A DNA stretch of 64,000 nucleotides. Origin: Ancrocorticia sp052089425 (lineage in GTDB: Bacteria > Actinomycetota > Actinomycetes > Actinomycetales > Actinomycetaceae). Both the position numbers and the translations under genes were made by a program. The notes beneath the pieces were generated by a model. That model was not told the DNA's origin, did not search any database, and was given only the letters and a program-made list of their open reading frames with translations. Below are positions 50,911 to 59,752 of the stretch, piece by piece (the stretch's first letter is position 1; every line of letters begins with the position of its first letter). Location: the NCBI RefSeq assembly GCF_052089425.1, contig NZ_JBQCZW010000005.1, forward strand, positions 51,149 through 115,148, in the 5' to 3' direction.

Positions 50911-51945
50911 ATGACGTCTATACAGAACAAGGCGCGATTCTTGGCACCCGGTGTGCTGCTTGCGCTGGCGGCGGCGGCCGTTTCCTACGGTGTGGGGCAA
51001 CTTGTTCCCGTGCTCAGCCCGATGATCGTGGCGATTCTGCTGGGGATTCTCGTGACCAACACGGTGAAGCTTCCGGCCAGCTTTGGGCTGGGTATTGATT
51101 TCTCCTCGAAGAAGCTGCTGCGTGCGGGAATCGTGCTGCTGGGGTTGCGGCTGGTGTTGTCCGATATCGCTGATCTGGGCGTGCCGGTGATTCTGGTTGT
51201 CGTGTGCGTTGTTGCTGGCGGACTGCTCGGTACCCTGCTTCTGGGCAAGCTCTTGAACGTATCGCCGCGGCTGACTCTGCTGGTGGCGTGTGGCTTTTCC
51301 ATCTGCGGGGCCGCGGCTGTGGCCGGCGCGGCTGGCGTCACGGACCCCCGCGAGGAGCACGAACAAGATACGGTCACGGCGGTTGCCCTCGTGGTGATCT
51401 TCGGGACGATCATGATCCCGCTCGTCCCTTTCCTTGTGGGCGCGATGGGGCTAGATAATCCCACCGCAGGCATGTGGGCTGGAGCTTCCACGCACGAGAT
51501 TGCTCAGGTTGTGGCCATTGGCGGGATCCTCGGCGGCAGCGCGCTGACCGTGGCCGTTGTGGTCAAGTTGGCCCGCGTGTTGCTTCTGGCGCCGGTTGTT
51601 GCGATCCTGAGTGTTCGCCAGCGCCGCATTTATCGTCAGGCTTCGGCTGAAGAGAAGGCGGCTGGATCGGATGTGCAGGCGAAGATGCCTCCCATCGTCC
51701 CGTTGTTCATCATCGGCTTCTTGGCGATGGTACTTCTACGCTCGTTCGTGGACCTCCCGGGCGCCGTATTGGATATAGGGAACGCCCTCCAGACGGCCCT
51801 GCTAGCCGCCGCCATGTTCGGGCTTGGGTGCGGTGTGAAGATCCGCAACCTTATTCAGGTGGGTATCCGGCCATTTGTGCTGGCCGCGCTGGCTACCGTG
51901 CTGGTTGCGGCAATCGCCTACGCCGGAATCATGTTGGTGGCCTGA
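50911..51945 (+). CDS. YeiH-family putative sulfate exporter
   Basis: 344 residues with about ten hydrophobic helices from the ATG at 50911. APGVLLALAAAAVSYGVGQL, IVLLGLRLVLSDI, CGFSICGAAAVAGAAGV and GASTHEIAQVVA are the UPF0324/YeiH landmarks. The family is annotated as sulfate exporters on limited evidence. No LysR or cysteine genes are adjacent. Confidence 0.86.
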   Translation: MTSIQNKARFLAPGVLLALAAAAVSYGVGQLVPVLSPMIVAILLGILVTNTVKLPASFGLGIDFSSKKLLRAGIVLLGLRLVLSDIADLGVPVILVVVCVVAGGLLGTLLLGKLLNVSPRLTLLVACGFSICGAAAVAGAAGVTDPREEHEQDTVTAVALVVIFGTIMIPLVPFLVGAMGLDNPTAGMWAGASTHEIAQVVAIGGILGGSALTVAVVVKLARVLLLAPVVAILSVRQRRIYRQASAEEKAAGSDVQAKMPPIVPLFIIGFLAMVLLRSFVDLPGAVLDIGNALQTALLAAAMFGLGCGVKIRNLIQVGIRPFVLAALATVLVAAIAYAGIMLVA

Positions 51946-51972
51946 GCTAAAGTAGCGCCTTCCAAGGGGTGT

Positions 51973-52254
51973 ATGGTCGTCACTATCATGAAGGTCGATT
52001 TGTTTAGTTCCAGTTTCTGTGGTCCGTGCCATCGCGCAGCATCCGTGCTCGATCAGGCAAGCGGGTTGGTTTCTGAACTGAGAGTTTCCGAGCACAACGT
52101 CGCGATGGAACCCGCCCTAGCGGAAGCTGAGGCGATTCGCTCCACTCCCACAACCATCGTGCGTACTGACGAAGGTGACGAAGTGTTTCGCTCTGAGGGA
52201 GTACCAACGCTGGATCAGCTACTGAGATCTCTCGCGCTTGCGACGGATGCGTAA
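51973..52254 (+). CDS. Thioredoxin-family protein
   Basis: 93 residues with the redox motif CGPC in DLFSSSFCGPCHRA. IRSTPTTIV holds the cis-proline loop. AAGGGGT precedes the ATG at 51973; an ATG at 51988 is an alternative. It is small, like glutaredoxin-like or alternative thioredoxins, and lacks a signal peptide, so it acts in the cytoplasm. Confidence 0.8.
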   Translation: MVVTIMKVDLFSSSFCGPCHRAASVLDQASGLVSELRVSEHNVAMEPALAEAEAIRSTPTTIVRTDEGDEVFRSEGVPTLDQLLRSLALATDA

Positions 52255-52286
52255 GAAGGCACTTTCGATCTGGGTGGGTGCCGGTG

Positions 52287-52481
52287 CTACTCAGCGTCGG
52301 AGAAGATCTCCTCGATGGTGCGCTCGAAAACATGAGCAAGCTGGAACGCCAGCGGTAATGAAGGGTCAAATCGTCCGCGTTCGATGGAGATGATTGTCTG
52401 GCGCGAAACCCCGAGCTTGTCAGCAAGGCGTTGTTGGGACCATCCTCGTTCCCGGCGCAGATCCGGCAGGATATTTCGCAT
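52287..52481 (-). CDS. Short XRE-family regulator
   Basis: 64 residues; almost the whole protein is one helix-turn-helix: LRRERGWSQQRLADKLGVSRQTIISIERGRFDPS. This YozG/Cro-like type usually follows or precedes a small membrane protein gene, as here (gap 3 bp). An elaborate operator lies upstream of the pair, so it probably autoregulates the operon. Confidence 0.88.
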   Translation of the reverse strand: MRNILPDLRRERGWSQQRLADKLGVSRQTIISIERGRFDPSLPLAFQLAHVFERTIEEIFSDAE

Positions 52482-52484
52482 CGG

Positions 52485-52973
52485 TTAGCTCTGGCGCTTT
52501 TGGATGAGGTACCGGATCGCGAACGATCCCATCGCGATCAGGATGACGCCAGCGAGGACAAGGACGGTGGACATCTCGATACCCGTGAACGCAACGGCCG
52601 CTGTCCCGAGACCGATGATGAACAGGATATCCGAGAATGCACCGCTGGCGGCTTTCTCGTACCACACGGACTCGACGGACTGCTCGGGATCGGCGGTGGC
52701 ACCTCGGAGCGTGTCGCGATCAACGATCATGGCCCAGACAAGGCCGAGGCATGGCCAGATCAACACAACCGTGATGGCCGTGCCGCCAACAATAGGGCGG
52801 GGTCCGGCGCTATTCGTTGCTACCGCTACCGCTGCGATAGCGATCGCGAAAATCAGGCCGATCGGTGCGGCGAGCCACAACGCAGGTAGGTGCCCACCAC
52901 CAAACTTTACGCGCCCATACTGGCTGCGATCATCCGTTTCGGCAGGGATTTCGCTCTTTTGATCTTCATACAT
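52485..52973 (-). CDS. Small four-helix membrane protein co-operonic with XRE regulator
   Basis: 162 residues. A polar N-terminus of about 30 is followed by helices PALWLAAPIGLIFAIAIAAV, GGTAITVVLIWPCLGLVWAM, FSDILFIIGLGTAAVAF and STVLVLAGVILIAMGSFAI. I do not recognise a function. Pairs of a four-helix protein and a 60-70 residue XRE protein recur in Gram-positives and respond to unknown envelope or growth signals. The operon promoter contains repeated GTCAAG motifs. Confidence 0.72.
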   Translation of the reverse strand: MYEDQKSEIPAETDDRSQYGRVKFGGGHLPALWLAAPIGLIFAIAIAAVAVATNSAGPRPIVGGTAITVVLIWPCLGLVWAMIVDRDTLRGATADPEQSVESVWYEKAASGAFSDILFIIGLGTAAVAFTGIEMSTVLVLAGVILIAMGSFAIRYLIQKRQS

Positions 52974-52987
52974 ACTGACGTTCCTAT

Positions 52988-53039
52988 GTAAAGCGTGCTT
53001 GACTTTCCAGTCAAGGATGGCATGTCAAGTGTGCTTTAC
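52988..53039. promoter_or_regulatory. Compound operator upstream of the XRE/membrane operon
   Basis: GTAAAGC-GT-GCTTGAC (52988-53003) is mirrored by GTCAAG-TGT-GCTTTAC (53024-53039). Within it CTTGAC-TTTCCA-GTCAAG (52998-53015) forms an inner palindrome, and GTCAAG recurs at 53024. Three half sites on a promoter-sized fragment suggest cooperative binding, most simply by the XRE protein of this operon. Confidence 0.6.
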
Positions 53040-53388
53040 GCTAGGGCCTAGTTCGTTGTATCTTATGGCAACGTGAGAATCAGGAATTCTCTGACTCGTC
53101 TGTGGGGAGTTCGGTAGTGAGCGGCGTCCAATTATCTCCGAGCTCGTGCCGGCGTTTGAGTTCGGCGAGGCTGGCGAGCCACCCCCATTCGGAGCAAAGC
53201 CGTTCGCGTGTTCCCATACCGCATCTTGTACGACGTGACGGGAGTGAGTGAATGCCTCCAGAGATAGGCAAAACCACCAGAGATGCCGTACAACGCCAAC
53301 ACTCACGACGCTCACTCACTCTCGCGGAACTGACTCACTCTCGCGACACGTCAGGTACAGCCGACCGTCGAAGAAGGACTCGTATCCG
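53040..53388. other. Decayed or non-coding segment beside tRNA-Leu
   Basis: No convincing gene. It holds inverted arms GAGTGAGTGA (53242-53251) and TCACTCACTC (53312-53321), and a 13-bp direct repeat ACTCACTCTCGCG (53314-53326 and 53333-53345). A minus-strand frame ending at 53080 reads WGWLASLAELKRRHELGDNW, which could be the tail of a lost gene. The mix of repeats and a fragment beside a tRNA suggests past integration and loss. Confidence 0.4.
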
Positions 53389-53436
53389 AAAATGACCCCC
53401 AACCCGGAGAACTAAATTCCAGGTCAGGGGCCATTT
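53389..53436 (-). terminator. Terminator of tRNA-Leu
   Basis: On the minus strand AAATGGCCCC pairs imperfectly with GGGGGTCATTT, and the distal arm ends CATTTTCGG. It begins 9 bp after the tRNA 3' end. Confidence 0.55.
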
Positions 53437-53444
53437 CATTCGCG

Positions 53445-53526
53445 TGCGCGAGGGGGGACTTGAACCCCCACACCCGAAGGTACTAGAACCTAAATCTAGC
53501 GCGTCTGCCAATTCCGCCACTCGCGC
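53445..53526 (-). tRNA. tRNA-Leu(UAG)
   Basis: The minus strand starts GCGCGAGTGGCGGAATTGG and ends with the acceptor strand CTCGCGC and discriminator A. The anticodon stem CTAGA/TCTAG encloses TTTAGGT, giving anticodon UAG. A long variable arm (TACCTTCGGGTGT) confirms a class II tRNA. CCA is not encoded. The T-arm is GGGGGTTCAAGTCCCCC. Confidence 0.96.
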
Positions 53527-53605
53527 GAGTCAACTCATCAAGTGTATAGGACGCCGTGCCGCTTCAAGGAATTGGCTGAGTGTGAGCTTTGTGGCTACCC
53601 CTTGC

Positions 53606-54082
53606 CTACGCGTCGATTCCTAGAGCCTTGCGAAGCCGGGCCACGTGCCCCGTTGCCTTGACGTTGTACTGAGCGGAGGAGATGGTGCCGTCTTTTGCGA
53701 TGACGAAGGTGGATCGGATGACGCCCTGAACGGTTTTCCCGTAGTTCTTCTTTTCGCCGTAGGCTCCGTATGCCTCAAGTACGCCGCGATCGGGATCGGA
53801 GGCGAGAGGGAAGTTGAGGTTGTCACGGTCAGTGAACTGACGAAGTGAATCCACGGGATCCGGGGAAATGCCGATCACTGTGTAGCCCGCGGACTTGAGA
53901 GAGTTTTCGGAATCGCGAAAATCGCACGCCTCGGTGGTACACCCGGGGGTCATAGCCTTGGGGTAGAAGTAGACAACAACGCCTTTGTCAGCCTTCTCCA
54001 GTTCGGCAACCAAGTTGACCGAACCGTCGATTGTTTCAAGAGTGAATTCTGGAGCGCGATCGCCCTGTTGCAGTTTTCCCAT
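53606..54082 (-). CDS. bcp: Thiol peroxidase Bcp (PrxQ-type peroxiredoxin)
   Basis: 158 residues. The active site TPGCTTEACDFRDSE contains the peroxidatic Cys and, five residues later, the resolving Cys of atypical two-Cys PrxQ. FYPKAMTPGC is a common variant of the usual FYPK-D-TPGC start. RSTFVIAKDGTI is the conserved C-terminal strand. It reduces peroxides in the cytoplasm. Monocistronic by position. Confidence 0.95.
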   Translation of the reverse strand: MGKLQQGDRAPEFTLETIDGSVNLVAELEKADKGVVVYFYPKAMTPGCTTEACDFRDSENSLKSAGYTVIGISPDPVDSLRQFTDRDNLNFPLASDPDRGVLEAYGAYGEKKNYGKTVQGVIRSTFVIAKDGTISSAQYNVKATGHVARLRKALGIDA

Positions 54083-54217
54083 GACTTAATAGTGACATCC
54101 GCCGCCATACGTGAAAAGGGTGTCCGCTACGAGGTGAGCATTCCGCCCGGTTCACCACCGGAGAAACAGCGAAAGTAGGGATGTCCCACGCGTGCTGCAA
54201 GCTGGCATCATTGACCT

Positions 54218-54748
54218 ATGAACGAGATCGATTCAGCTGATATGGGTCCATGGCTTTCCCCCGAGGATCTTGAGTTTGTTCGGGGCAAGGTGCCAATGGT
54301 GTACGTGGATATTGTTCCTGTGCGTCTGGACGAATTCGGCAAGCTCGAGGCCATCGGCATGCTGCTATGCGTCACTGGTGACACGATCTTGCGATCATTT
54401 CCTTCTGGCCGGGTGCTCTTCCACGAGGGGCTCCGTGAGGCACTGGCTCGGCACATCGAAAAGGATCTAGGGCCGATGGCCCTGCCACAGATACCGGCGG
54501 CAACAGTCCCATTCGCTGTGGGAGAGTACTTTCCAACACCGGGCGCCGGATATCTCGATTCTCGCCAGCACGCGGTTGCGCTGTCCTATATCGTCCCGAT
54601 GCAGGGAGACTGTAACCCGGGATCCGATTCCCTTGAGTTCACATGGTTTACCCCTGGAGATGCTCGGACCCGTGAACTTCAGGCAGAACTAGGCGAGGGC
54701 CATGCCGCATTGCTACGGCAGGCCCTCGCTCAGATGGGTGAACTGTAA
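54218..54748 (+). CDS. NUDIX-like DUF4916 protein
   Basis: 176 residues. PWLSPEDLEFVRGKVPMVYVDIVPVRLDEFGKLEAIGMLL matches the actinobacterial DUF4916/NUDIX-like family. The region where a Nudix box should stand (GRVLFHEGLREALARHIEKDLG) keeps the G-x5-E-x7-R-x2-E-L frame only partly, lacking the REUXEE glutamates. Hydrolase activity is therefore uncertain. Confidence 0.7.
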   Translation: MNEIDSADMGPWLSPEDLEFVRGKVPMVYVDIVPVRLDEFGKLEAIGMLLCVTGDTILRSFPSGRVLFHEGLREALARHIEKDLGPMALPQIPAATVPFAVGEYFPTPGAGYLDSRQHAVALSYIVPMQGDCNPGSDSLEFTWFTPGDARTRELQAELGEGHAALLRQALAQMGEL

Positions 54749-54760
54749 AGATCAGCGAAC

Positions 54761-56122
54761 TTAGTACAGGATGTGCGCCCAGGTAAATCCAACGATGCAC
54801 GACGTGAGAACACAGATGAGCCCCGGAACGAGGAAGCTGTGGTTGATCACGTACTTGCCGATGTGCGTGGTACCCGAGCGATCGAATCCGATGGCCGCGA
54901 GATCCGAAGGATAGGTGGGCAGCAGGAAGTATCCATAGGATGCCCCGAAGAACCCGACGATTGTCACGGGATCAACGCCTAGCCCCAGCCCGATCGGCAC
55001 GAACGCCGCAACGGCCGCAGCCTGCGAGTTCAGGAGCTTGGACACGATAAACAGGACGAGCGCATAGGTCCACGGGGCCGATTGGACAACTCCGCCTAGC
55101 CACCCCTCGAGATCCTCGATGTGGGCACCGAAGAATGTTTCGCTCATCCACGCAACACCGAACACGCAGAAAATCGCAACCATTCCAGCCCTGAACACGG
55201 CCGAATCGGGAATGTCTGTGGGCTTAACCTTGCAGGCCAACAGAATGATGGCACCAGCGAAAAGCATGACCATCTGGATCGTCAAGTTCATGTTGAGCGG
55301 GGCGCTGCCGCCTTCGCCGTCTCCCACAACGGGACGTAGGGATTCAAATGCTCCCAGAAGCACCACAACGGCGATGCCCGTGAAGAAGATCCCGGTTGCC
55401 CAGTAGGCGTGCTTCGTGGACTTGGTATCCAACAGTGTGGACTCGCCACCGTAGATGAATTCGCGCTGGACCGGATCAGCGATCCGTGCTTGGAAGGCTT
55501 CATCCTTGTCCAGATCCTTGCCGCGGCGCAGGGACCACAGAGCGCCCAAAATCACGCCAGCAAGAGATGCTGGGATAGAGACCGCAAGGATCTGCGGAAT
55601 GGAGAAAGACTGATCGATCGTGCCGGCGCGCTCGGCAAGGATCGAGCTGAGTGATACGACGGCCACCGATACGGGGGACGCCGTGATACCCATCTGAGCG
55701 GCCACTGACGAGATCGCCATGGGCCGTTCGGGACGGATGTTCTTCTTCAGGGAAATGTCCGCGATGATGGGGAGCATTGTGTATACCACGTGGCCGGTTC
55801 CGCACAGCACTGTGAGGAACCACGTGACGAGTGGGCCCAAGAGCGTGATTTGCTGAGGATGCTTGCGCAAGAGCTTCTCAGCAAAGCGCATCATGACGTC
55901 CAAGCCACCGGAGGTTTGGAGGGTGGCAGCACAACCAATCACCGCGAGAATGGTCAGCATGACCTGGATCGGCGGTTCGCCCGGGGTCAACCGGAAGCCA
56001 AACACAAGGATGATGAGGCCTACACCGCCCATCAGGCCGAGGCTCATCCCTCCCTTGTGAGCTCCAACCAGCAGACATCCCAGAACAACTAAGAACTGTA
56101 CGGCAAGTAGTAAGCCATCCAT
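54761..56122 (-). CDS. Anaerobic C4-dicarboxylate transporter (Dcu family)
   Basis: 453 residues with about 11-12 helices. GGLDVMMRFAEKLLRKHPQQITLLGPLVTWFLTVLCGTGHVVYTMLPII and MGITASPVSVAVVSLSS are typical DcuA/DcuB. The family exchanges fumarate, malate or aspartate for succinate during fumarate respiration. It lies after aroE, 110 bp away, with its own promoter region containing an inverted repeat. Confidence 0.92.
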   Translation of the reverse strand: MDGLLLAVQFLVVLGCLLVGAHKGGMSLGLMGGVGLIILVFGFRLTPGEPPIQVMLTILAVIGCAATLQTSGGLDVMMRFAEKLLRKHPQQITLLGPLVTWFLTVLCGTGHVVYTMLPIIADISLKKNIRPERPMAISSVAAQMGITASPVSVAVVSLSSILAERAGTIDQSFSIPQILAVSIPASLAGVILGALWSLRRGKDLDKDEAFQARIADPVQREFIYGGESTLLDTKSTKHAYWATGIFFTGIAVVVLLGAFESLRPVVGDGEGGSAPLNMNLTIQMVMLFAGAIILLACKVKPTDIPDSAVFRAGMVAIFCVFGVAWMSETFFGAHIEDLEGWLGGVVQSAPWTYALVLFIVSKLLNSQAAAVAAFVPIGLGLGVDPVTIVGFFGASYGYFLLPTYPSDLAAIGFDRSGTTHIGKYVINHSFLVPGLICVLTSCIVGFTWAHILY

Positions 56123-56150
56123 GTTTGTTCCTTAATAAAGACATTGGGTA

Positions 56151-56180
56151 TTGAAATACAACGTGTTCAGTGTATTTTCA
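56151..56180. promoter_or_regulatory. Inverted repeat in the Dcu promoter region
   Basis: AAATACA (56154-56160) and TGTATTT (56171-56177) are perfect arms 10 bp apart, extended by TG and CA. It lies 29-55 bp upstream of the transporter start. It does not match FNR (TTGAT-N4-ATCAA) or CRP/GlxR (TGTGA-N6-TCACA) consensus; the binding protein is unknown. Confidence 0.4.
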
Positions 56181-56232
56181 GCCCAGAGCGATACGTCGGG
56201 AAGCAAGTCCTAGATAGCACAGTTTTCAGTAA

Positions 56233-57099
56233 TTAGATGGAGCTGAACACCTGCTCCCTCACGAACCCCACCGGCATGGTCCGCCCAAACCAGATTTCTT
56301 CGGCGATGGCCGCCTGCCACAGCAACATCCCCAGCCCGTCAATGGGAGTAGCCCCAGCCTGAGCAGTCACCCGCAAGAGCTTCGTCTCCAGCGGGTGATA
56401 GACGGCATCAACAACGGCCTGCCCGGGCCGTAGCCACTCGCCGCGCACGTTGGATTGATTGGCCAGCGGCGCCATACCAACCCGCGTTGCGTCAATCACC
56501 ACGAGGCTCTCGCTAATTTCCCGCTCCAACCGGTCTGAATCGGAGAGCCGATAGAGTCCCAGAGAGGAGCCGCTGCGATCCGCCAGCACCTCGATGCGTT
56601 CCTCCATCGCATCGAAGCCAGCCTCTCGCGCTTTGAAAACCGATATTTCGCCGGCACCGTCCAGTGCCGCCTGAGTAAAGACCGCCGATCCCGCCCCGCC
56701 CGTCCCGATCACCGTGATCTTCTGCCCGGCCACATCAAATCCGGCCTCCGCCACCGAACGCAGCATCCCCGCCCCGTCCGTGTTGTGCCCGATCAACGCT
56801 CCGTCCTCTACGGAAATGGTGTTGACGGCCCCCATAAGCTCCGCGGCAGGCGAAAGACCATCAAGATGATCCATCACGGCCCTCTTACACGGCATCGTCA
56901 CGTTCAGTCCCAGCAGCCCGAGCGCACGCGCCCCAGCGATCGCTTCGCCCGCCGTTTGCTCCGTGGCTTCGGCAACCACATACACGGCATCGATGCCAAG
57001 CTGACGAAACGAACAATTGTGGATCGCGGGGGACAGGGAGTGCTCCACGGGAGATCCGAGGAGCGCCACCACCCCAGTGCGTCCGGAAATATCCGGCAT
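56233..57099 (-). CDS. aroE: Shikimate dehydrogenase
   Basis: 288 residues; reduces 3-dehydroshikimate with NADPH. LGSPVEHSLSPAIHN holds the shikimate-binding Ser residues, GLNVTMPCKRAV the catalytic Lys (NVTxPxK), and GTGGAGSAVF the NADP loop. The ATG overlaps the stop of the upstream acyl-CoA ligase (TAATG), implying coupling despite unrelated pathways. A quinate-type paralogue cannot be excluded. Confidence 0.9.
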   Translation of the reverse strand: MPDISGRTGVVALLGSPVEHSLSPAIHNCSFRQLGIDAVYVVAEATEQTAGEAIAGARALGLLGLNVTMPCKRAVMDHLDGLSPAAELMGAVNTISVEDGALIGHNTDGAGMLRSVAEAGFDVAGQKITVIGTGGAGSAVFTQAALDGAGEISVFKAREAGFDAMEERIEVLADRSGSSLGLYRLSDSDRLEREISESLVVIDATRVGMAPLANQSNVRGEWLRPGQAVVDAVYHPLETKLLRVTAQAGATPIDGLGMLLWQAAIAEEIWFGRTMPVGFVREQVFSSI

Positions 57100-58934
57100 T
57101 ACTTCGCCTTCTTTCCTTGCGGCTCCTCGTTTAGCTCCCCGCCGTACAGCTTCTCGATGTATTCGCCATAGCGCTCGAACACGCGCTCGCGCTTGACCTT
57201 GAGGGAGGGCGTCAGCAGCCCGTTATCCTCCGTGAAATCGCCGGGAATGATCGAGAACTTGCGGATAGATTCGGCTCGAGAGACCTGCTTGTTCGTGCGA
57301 TCAACCGCGCGTTGGAGCGCTGCTAGAACGTCCGGATTGCGTGAGGCTGCGGCGGCGTCCATGGCAGGCAAGTCGTGCGTGTCCAACCAGCCGGGCAGCA
57401 TCTCCGAATCGATCGTCACCAGCGCCCCAACGAACGGACGCTGATCGCCTACCACCACAACTTGGGAGACCAGCGGGTGGCCGCGGAGCTTGTCCTCAAG
57501 CACGGCGGGGGCAACATTCTTGCCGCCCGCGGTTACGATCAGTTCCTTCTTGCGCCCAGTGATGGTGAGGAACCCGGCCCTATCGATGGTCCCCACATCC
57601 CCGGTTCGGAACCAGCCGTCAGCTCCCAGAACCTCCGCCGTGGCCTCAGGATTTCTGTGATAACCGGCCATGATATGCGGTCCCTTGAGGAAGACTTCGC
57701 CGGATTCATTCAGCTTCATCGCCGTGCCAGGGATCGGCTGGCCAACGGTGCCCATGACGAAGCTGTCTGGCCGGTTCGCCGTTGCCGGCCCCGTGGATTC
57801 CGTGAGCCCGAACGCCTCAATCACCGTGAGTCCGATACCGCGGAATACGTGCCCTAACCTCTTACCGAGCGGCGCTCCCGCGGACACGGCGAATCGGCAG
57901 TCCTTGCCAAGAATTGCGGTGAGCTTGGACCACACGAGTTTTCTGGCCACGCTTCGCTTGACCCGGAAAATGGGCCCGTGATGCTTGCGTTCGGAGTTTT
58001 CCGCGGCCACTTGGGCAGCCCACCGGAAGATCTTGAGCTTGACGCCGCCACCCGATTTCGCTTCTGCGGCGTTGTATACCTTTTCCAGCACGCGCGGCAC
58101 CACGAGCAGGGCAGTGGGCTTGAACGTTCCGATATCCGCGATCAGGTTGGCGGTTCCGCCAACATGCCCAACACGCCCCTTCGAAGCCAGCGCATAGAAG
58201 AACACGATGCGCGCCATGATGTGTGCTAGGGGCAGGAAGAGGAGGATCCGCGTGTGTGCCACGTTGATGATCTCGCGTTCGGATTTGAGGATCGTCAGCG
58301 CGGAGAACACGAAGTTTCCGTGGGTGAGTTCCACACCCTTCGGGCGTCCCGTTGTGCCCGAGGTGTAGATGATGGTCGCAAGCGAATCCGCTGTGAGCGC
58401 CGCCTGATAGCCTTCCACCACCGACGGTGCAACATCGTTGGCGGCTTCGTAAATGGAGGAGAGGCCGTCGTCGTCAAAAACTATCGTCCGCGCGAGGTCC
58501 TTCGTACGTACGGATTCCACGAGCGCTGCGTGGGCTGCGGTATCCGTGACCACGAGTTTGATCGAGGAGTCCTCGAGAATCCAGCTGATTTGTTCGGCGG
58601 AGTCCGATTCATAAATTGGGACGACGACGATTCCCACACTCAACGCGGCCACATCAATGAGGCTCCACTCATACGAGGTGGCGGCGAAGATGGCCAACGA
58701 ATCGCCCGGGCGCAGCCCCAAACCTACGAGCCCGCGGGCAATCTGCTTCGCATCGGTATGAAACTCGGAAATAGTGACGGGAAGCCAGCGTGAGCCGAAG
58801 CGTGATTTCCTTTCGATGCATACATCGTGTGGCCGGGCCTTCAATCGGTGCTCGATCATCCAGGGGATGGTTTTGTGAGATTCTAAGGTGACGGTTGGAG
58901 CCTCACTCCAAGACCCGTCGCGTTGCTGTTTCAC
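57099..58934 (-). CDS. Long-chain fatty-acid-CoA ligase
   Basis: 611 residues of the AMP-forming synthetase superfamily. IIYTSGTTGRPKGVELTH is the ATP-binding P-loop motif, EAFGLTESTGPATAN the central motif, and GWFRTGDVGTIDRAGFLTITGRKKELIV the hinge. The domain order and length fit FadD15-type enzymes of actinobacteria that load long fatty acids. Start ATG is assigned near GAGGCACTG. Confidence 0.93.
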   Translation of the reverse strand: MKQQRDGSWSEAPTVTLESHKTIPWMIEHRLKARPHDVCIERKSRFGSRWLPVTISEFHTDAKQIARGLVGLGLRPGDSLAIFAATSYEWSLIDVAALSVGIVVVPIYESDSAEQISWILEDSSIKLVVTDTAAHAALVESVRTKDLARTIVFDDDGLSSIYEAANDVAPSVVEGYQAALTADSLATIIYTSGTTGRPKGVELTHGNFVFSALTILKSEREIINVAHTRILLFLPLAHIMARIVFFYALASKGRVGHVGGTANLIADIGTFKPTALLVVPRVLEKVYNAAEAKSGGGVKLKIFRWAAQVAAENSERKHHGPIFRVKRSVARKLVWSKLTAILGKDCRFAVSAGAPLGKRLGHVFRGIGLTVIEAFGLTESTGPATANRPDSFVMGTVGQPIPGTAMKLNESGEVFLKGPHIMAGYHRNPEATAEVLGADGWFRTGDVGTIDRAGFLTITGRKKELIVTAGGKNVAPAVLEDKLRGHPLVSQVVVVGDQRPFVGALVTIDSEMLPGWLDTHDLPAMDAAAASRNPDVLAALQRAVDRTNKQVSRAESIRKFSIIPGDFTEDNGLLTPSLKVKRERVFERYGEYIEKLYGGELNEEPQGKKAK

Positions 58935-58999
58935 AGTGCCTCCTCATGTCTATGGAGTCACGATCTTACCGTGGCATGTGTGGGTAGTAGGCTAGCGGC

Positions 59000-59752
59000 A
59001 TGAAGATTGCACGCCTCAGCCTTGAACAAGGGCCCCGCTACGCCATTTATGACGCCGATACCCGCCAGTACCTCGTCCTGACCGACGATCCGATGTTCGG
59101 GAACGTGGAAGTGTCCGGCCAACGGGTTGCCGAAGATGAGGCCCAGATTCTTTCTCCGATGATCCCGCGTTCTAAAGTGGTGGGATACGTGGGGACGTAC
59201 GGTAGCGATGAGGGCCAGCCTGCATCGCTGGGCGATGTGGAGATGTTCTTGAAGCCCAACACCTCCGTCATCGGGCCAGACGATCCAATCATCCTTCCCA
59301 CGTGGGCTCAAACGGTTCGCCACGAACCCGAACTAGCCGTAGTGATCTCCCGGGCATGCAAGGATATTCCGGCATCCCGGGCCAGCGATGTTATTTTCGG
59401 CTACACCGTAGCCAACGATGTGACCGCCGTGGCTGGCGATAAGGCGCGCGCTAAGGCCTTCGATACGTCGCTCCCCACCGGTCCAGTGATCGAAACCGAT
59501 CTGGATGTGGCCGATCTGCACGTGGTGTCCCGGATCGACGGGGAGGTGGCCCGCGAGGGGCGCACCAGCCAGCTAGCTTTTTCCGTTGCCGAGCTGGTGG
59601 CTTACGCTTCCGGCATCTTCACTCTCCTGCCGGGGGACATCATCCTGACCGGGGCACCTGCTGGTAGCGCGGAGATCGAGTCCGGTCACAGCGTGGAGGT
59701 GGAGGTTGAGGGGATTGGTGTGGTATCCAATCCTGTCATGCGCCGCGGTTAG
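59000..59752 (+). CDS. Fumarylacetoacetate hydrolase family protein
   Basis: 250 residues. GYTVANDVTA, FDTSLPTGPVIET and LPGDIILTGAPAG are the FAH-fold landmarks. Related enzymes act as oxaloacetate decarboxylase, acylpyruvate hydrolase or 2-hydroxyhepta-2,4-diene-1,7-dioate isomerase. The usual first Glu pair (E-x-E before the motif) is not obvious: the segment reads PELAVVISRACKD. Its stop overlaps that of the lyase gene on the other strand. It directly precedes gltX in many actinobacteria, with other genes between them here. Confidence 0.82.
   Translation: MKIARLSLEQGPRYAIYDADTRQYLVLTDDPMFGNVEVSGQRVAEDEAQILSPMIPRSKVVGYVGTYGSDEGQPASLGDVEMFLKPNTSVIGPDDPIILPTWAQTVRHEPELAVVISRACKDIPASRASDVIFGYTVANDVTAVAGDKARAKAFDTSLPTGPVIETDLDVADLHVVSRIDGEVAREGRTSQLAFSVAELVAYASGIFTLLPGDIILTGAPAGSAEIESGHSVEVEVEGIGVVSNPVMRRG

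Noticed and set aside
53335..53520. Minus-strand frame beginning MAELADALDLGSSTFGCGG
   Set aside because: It is the translation of tRNA-Leu(UAG) and its flank, a common false gene.
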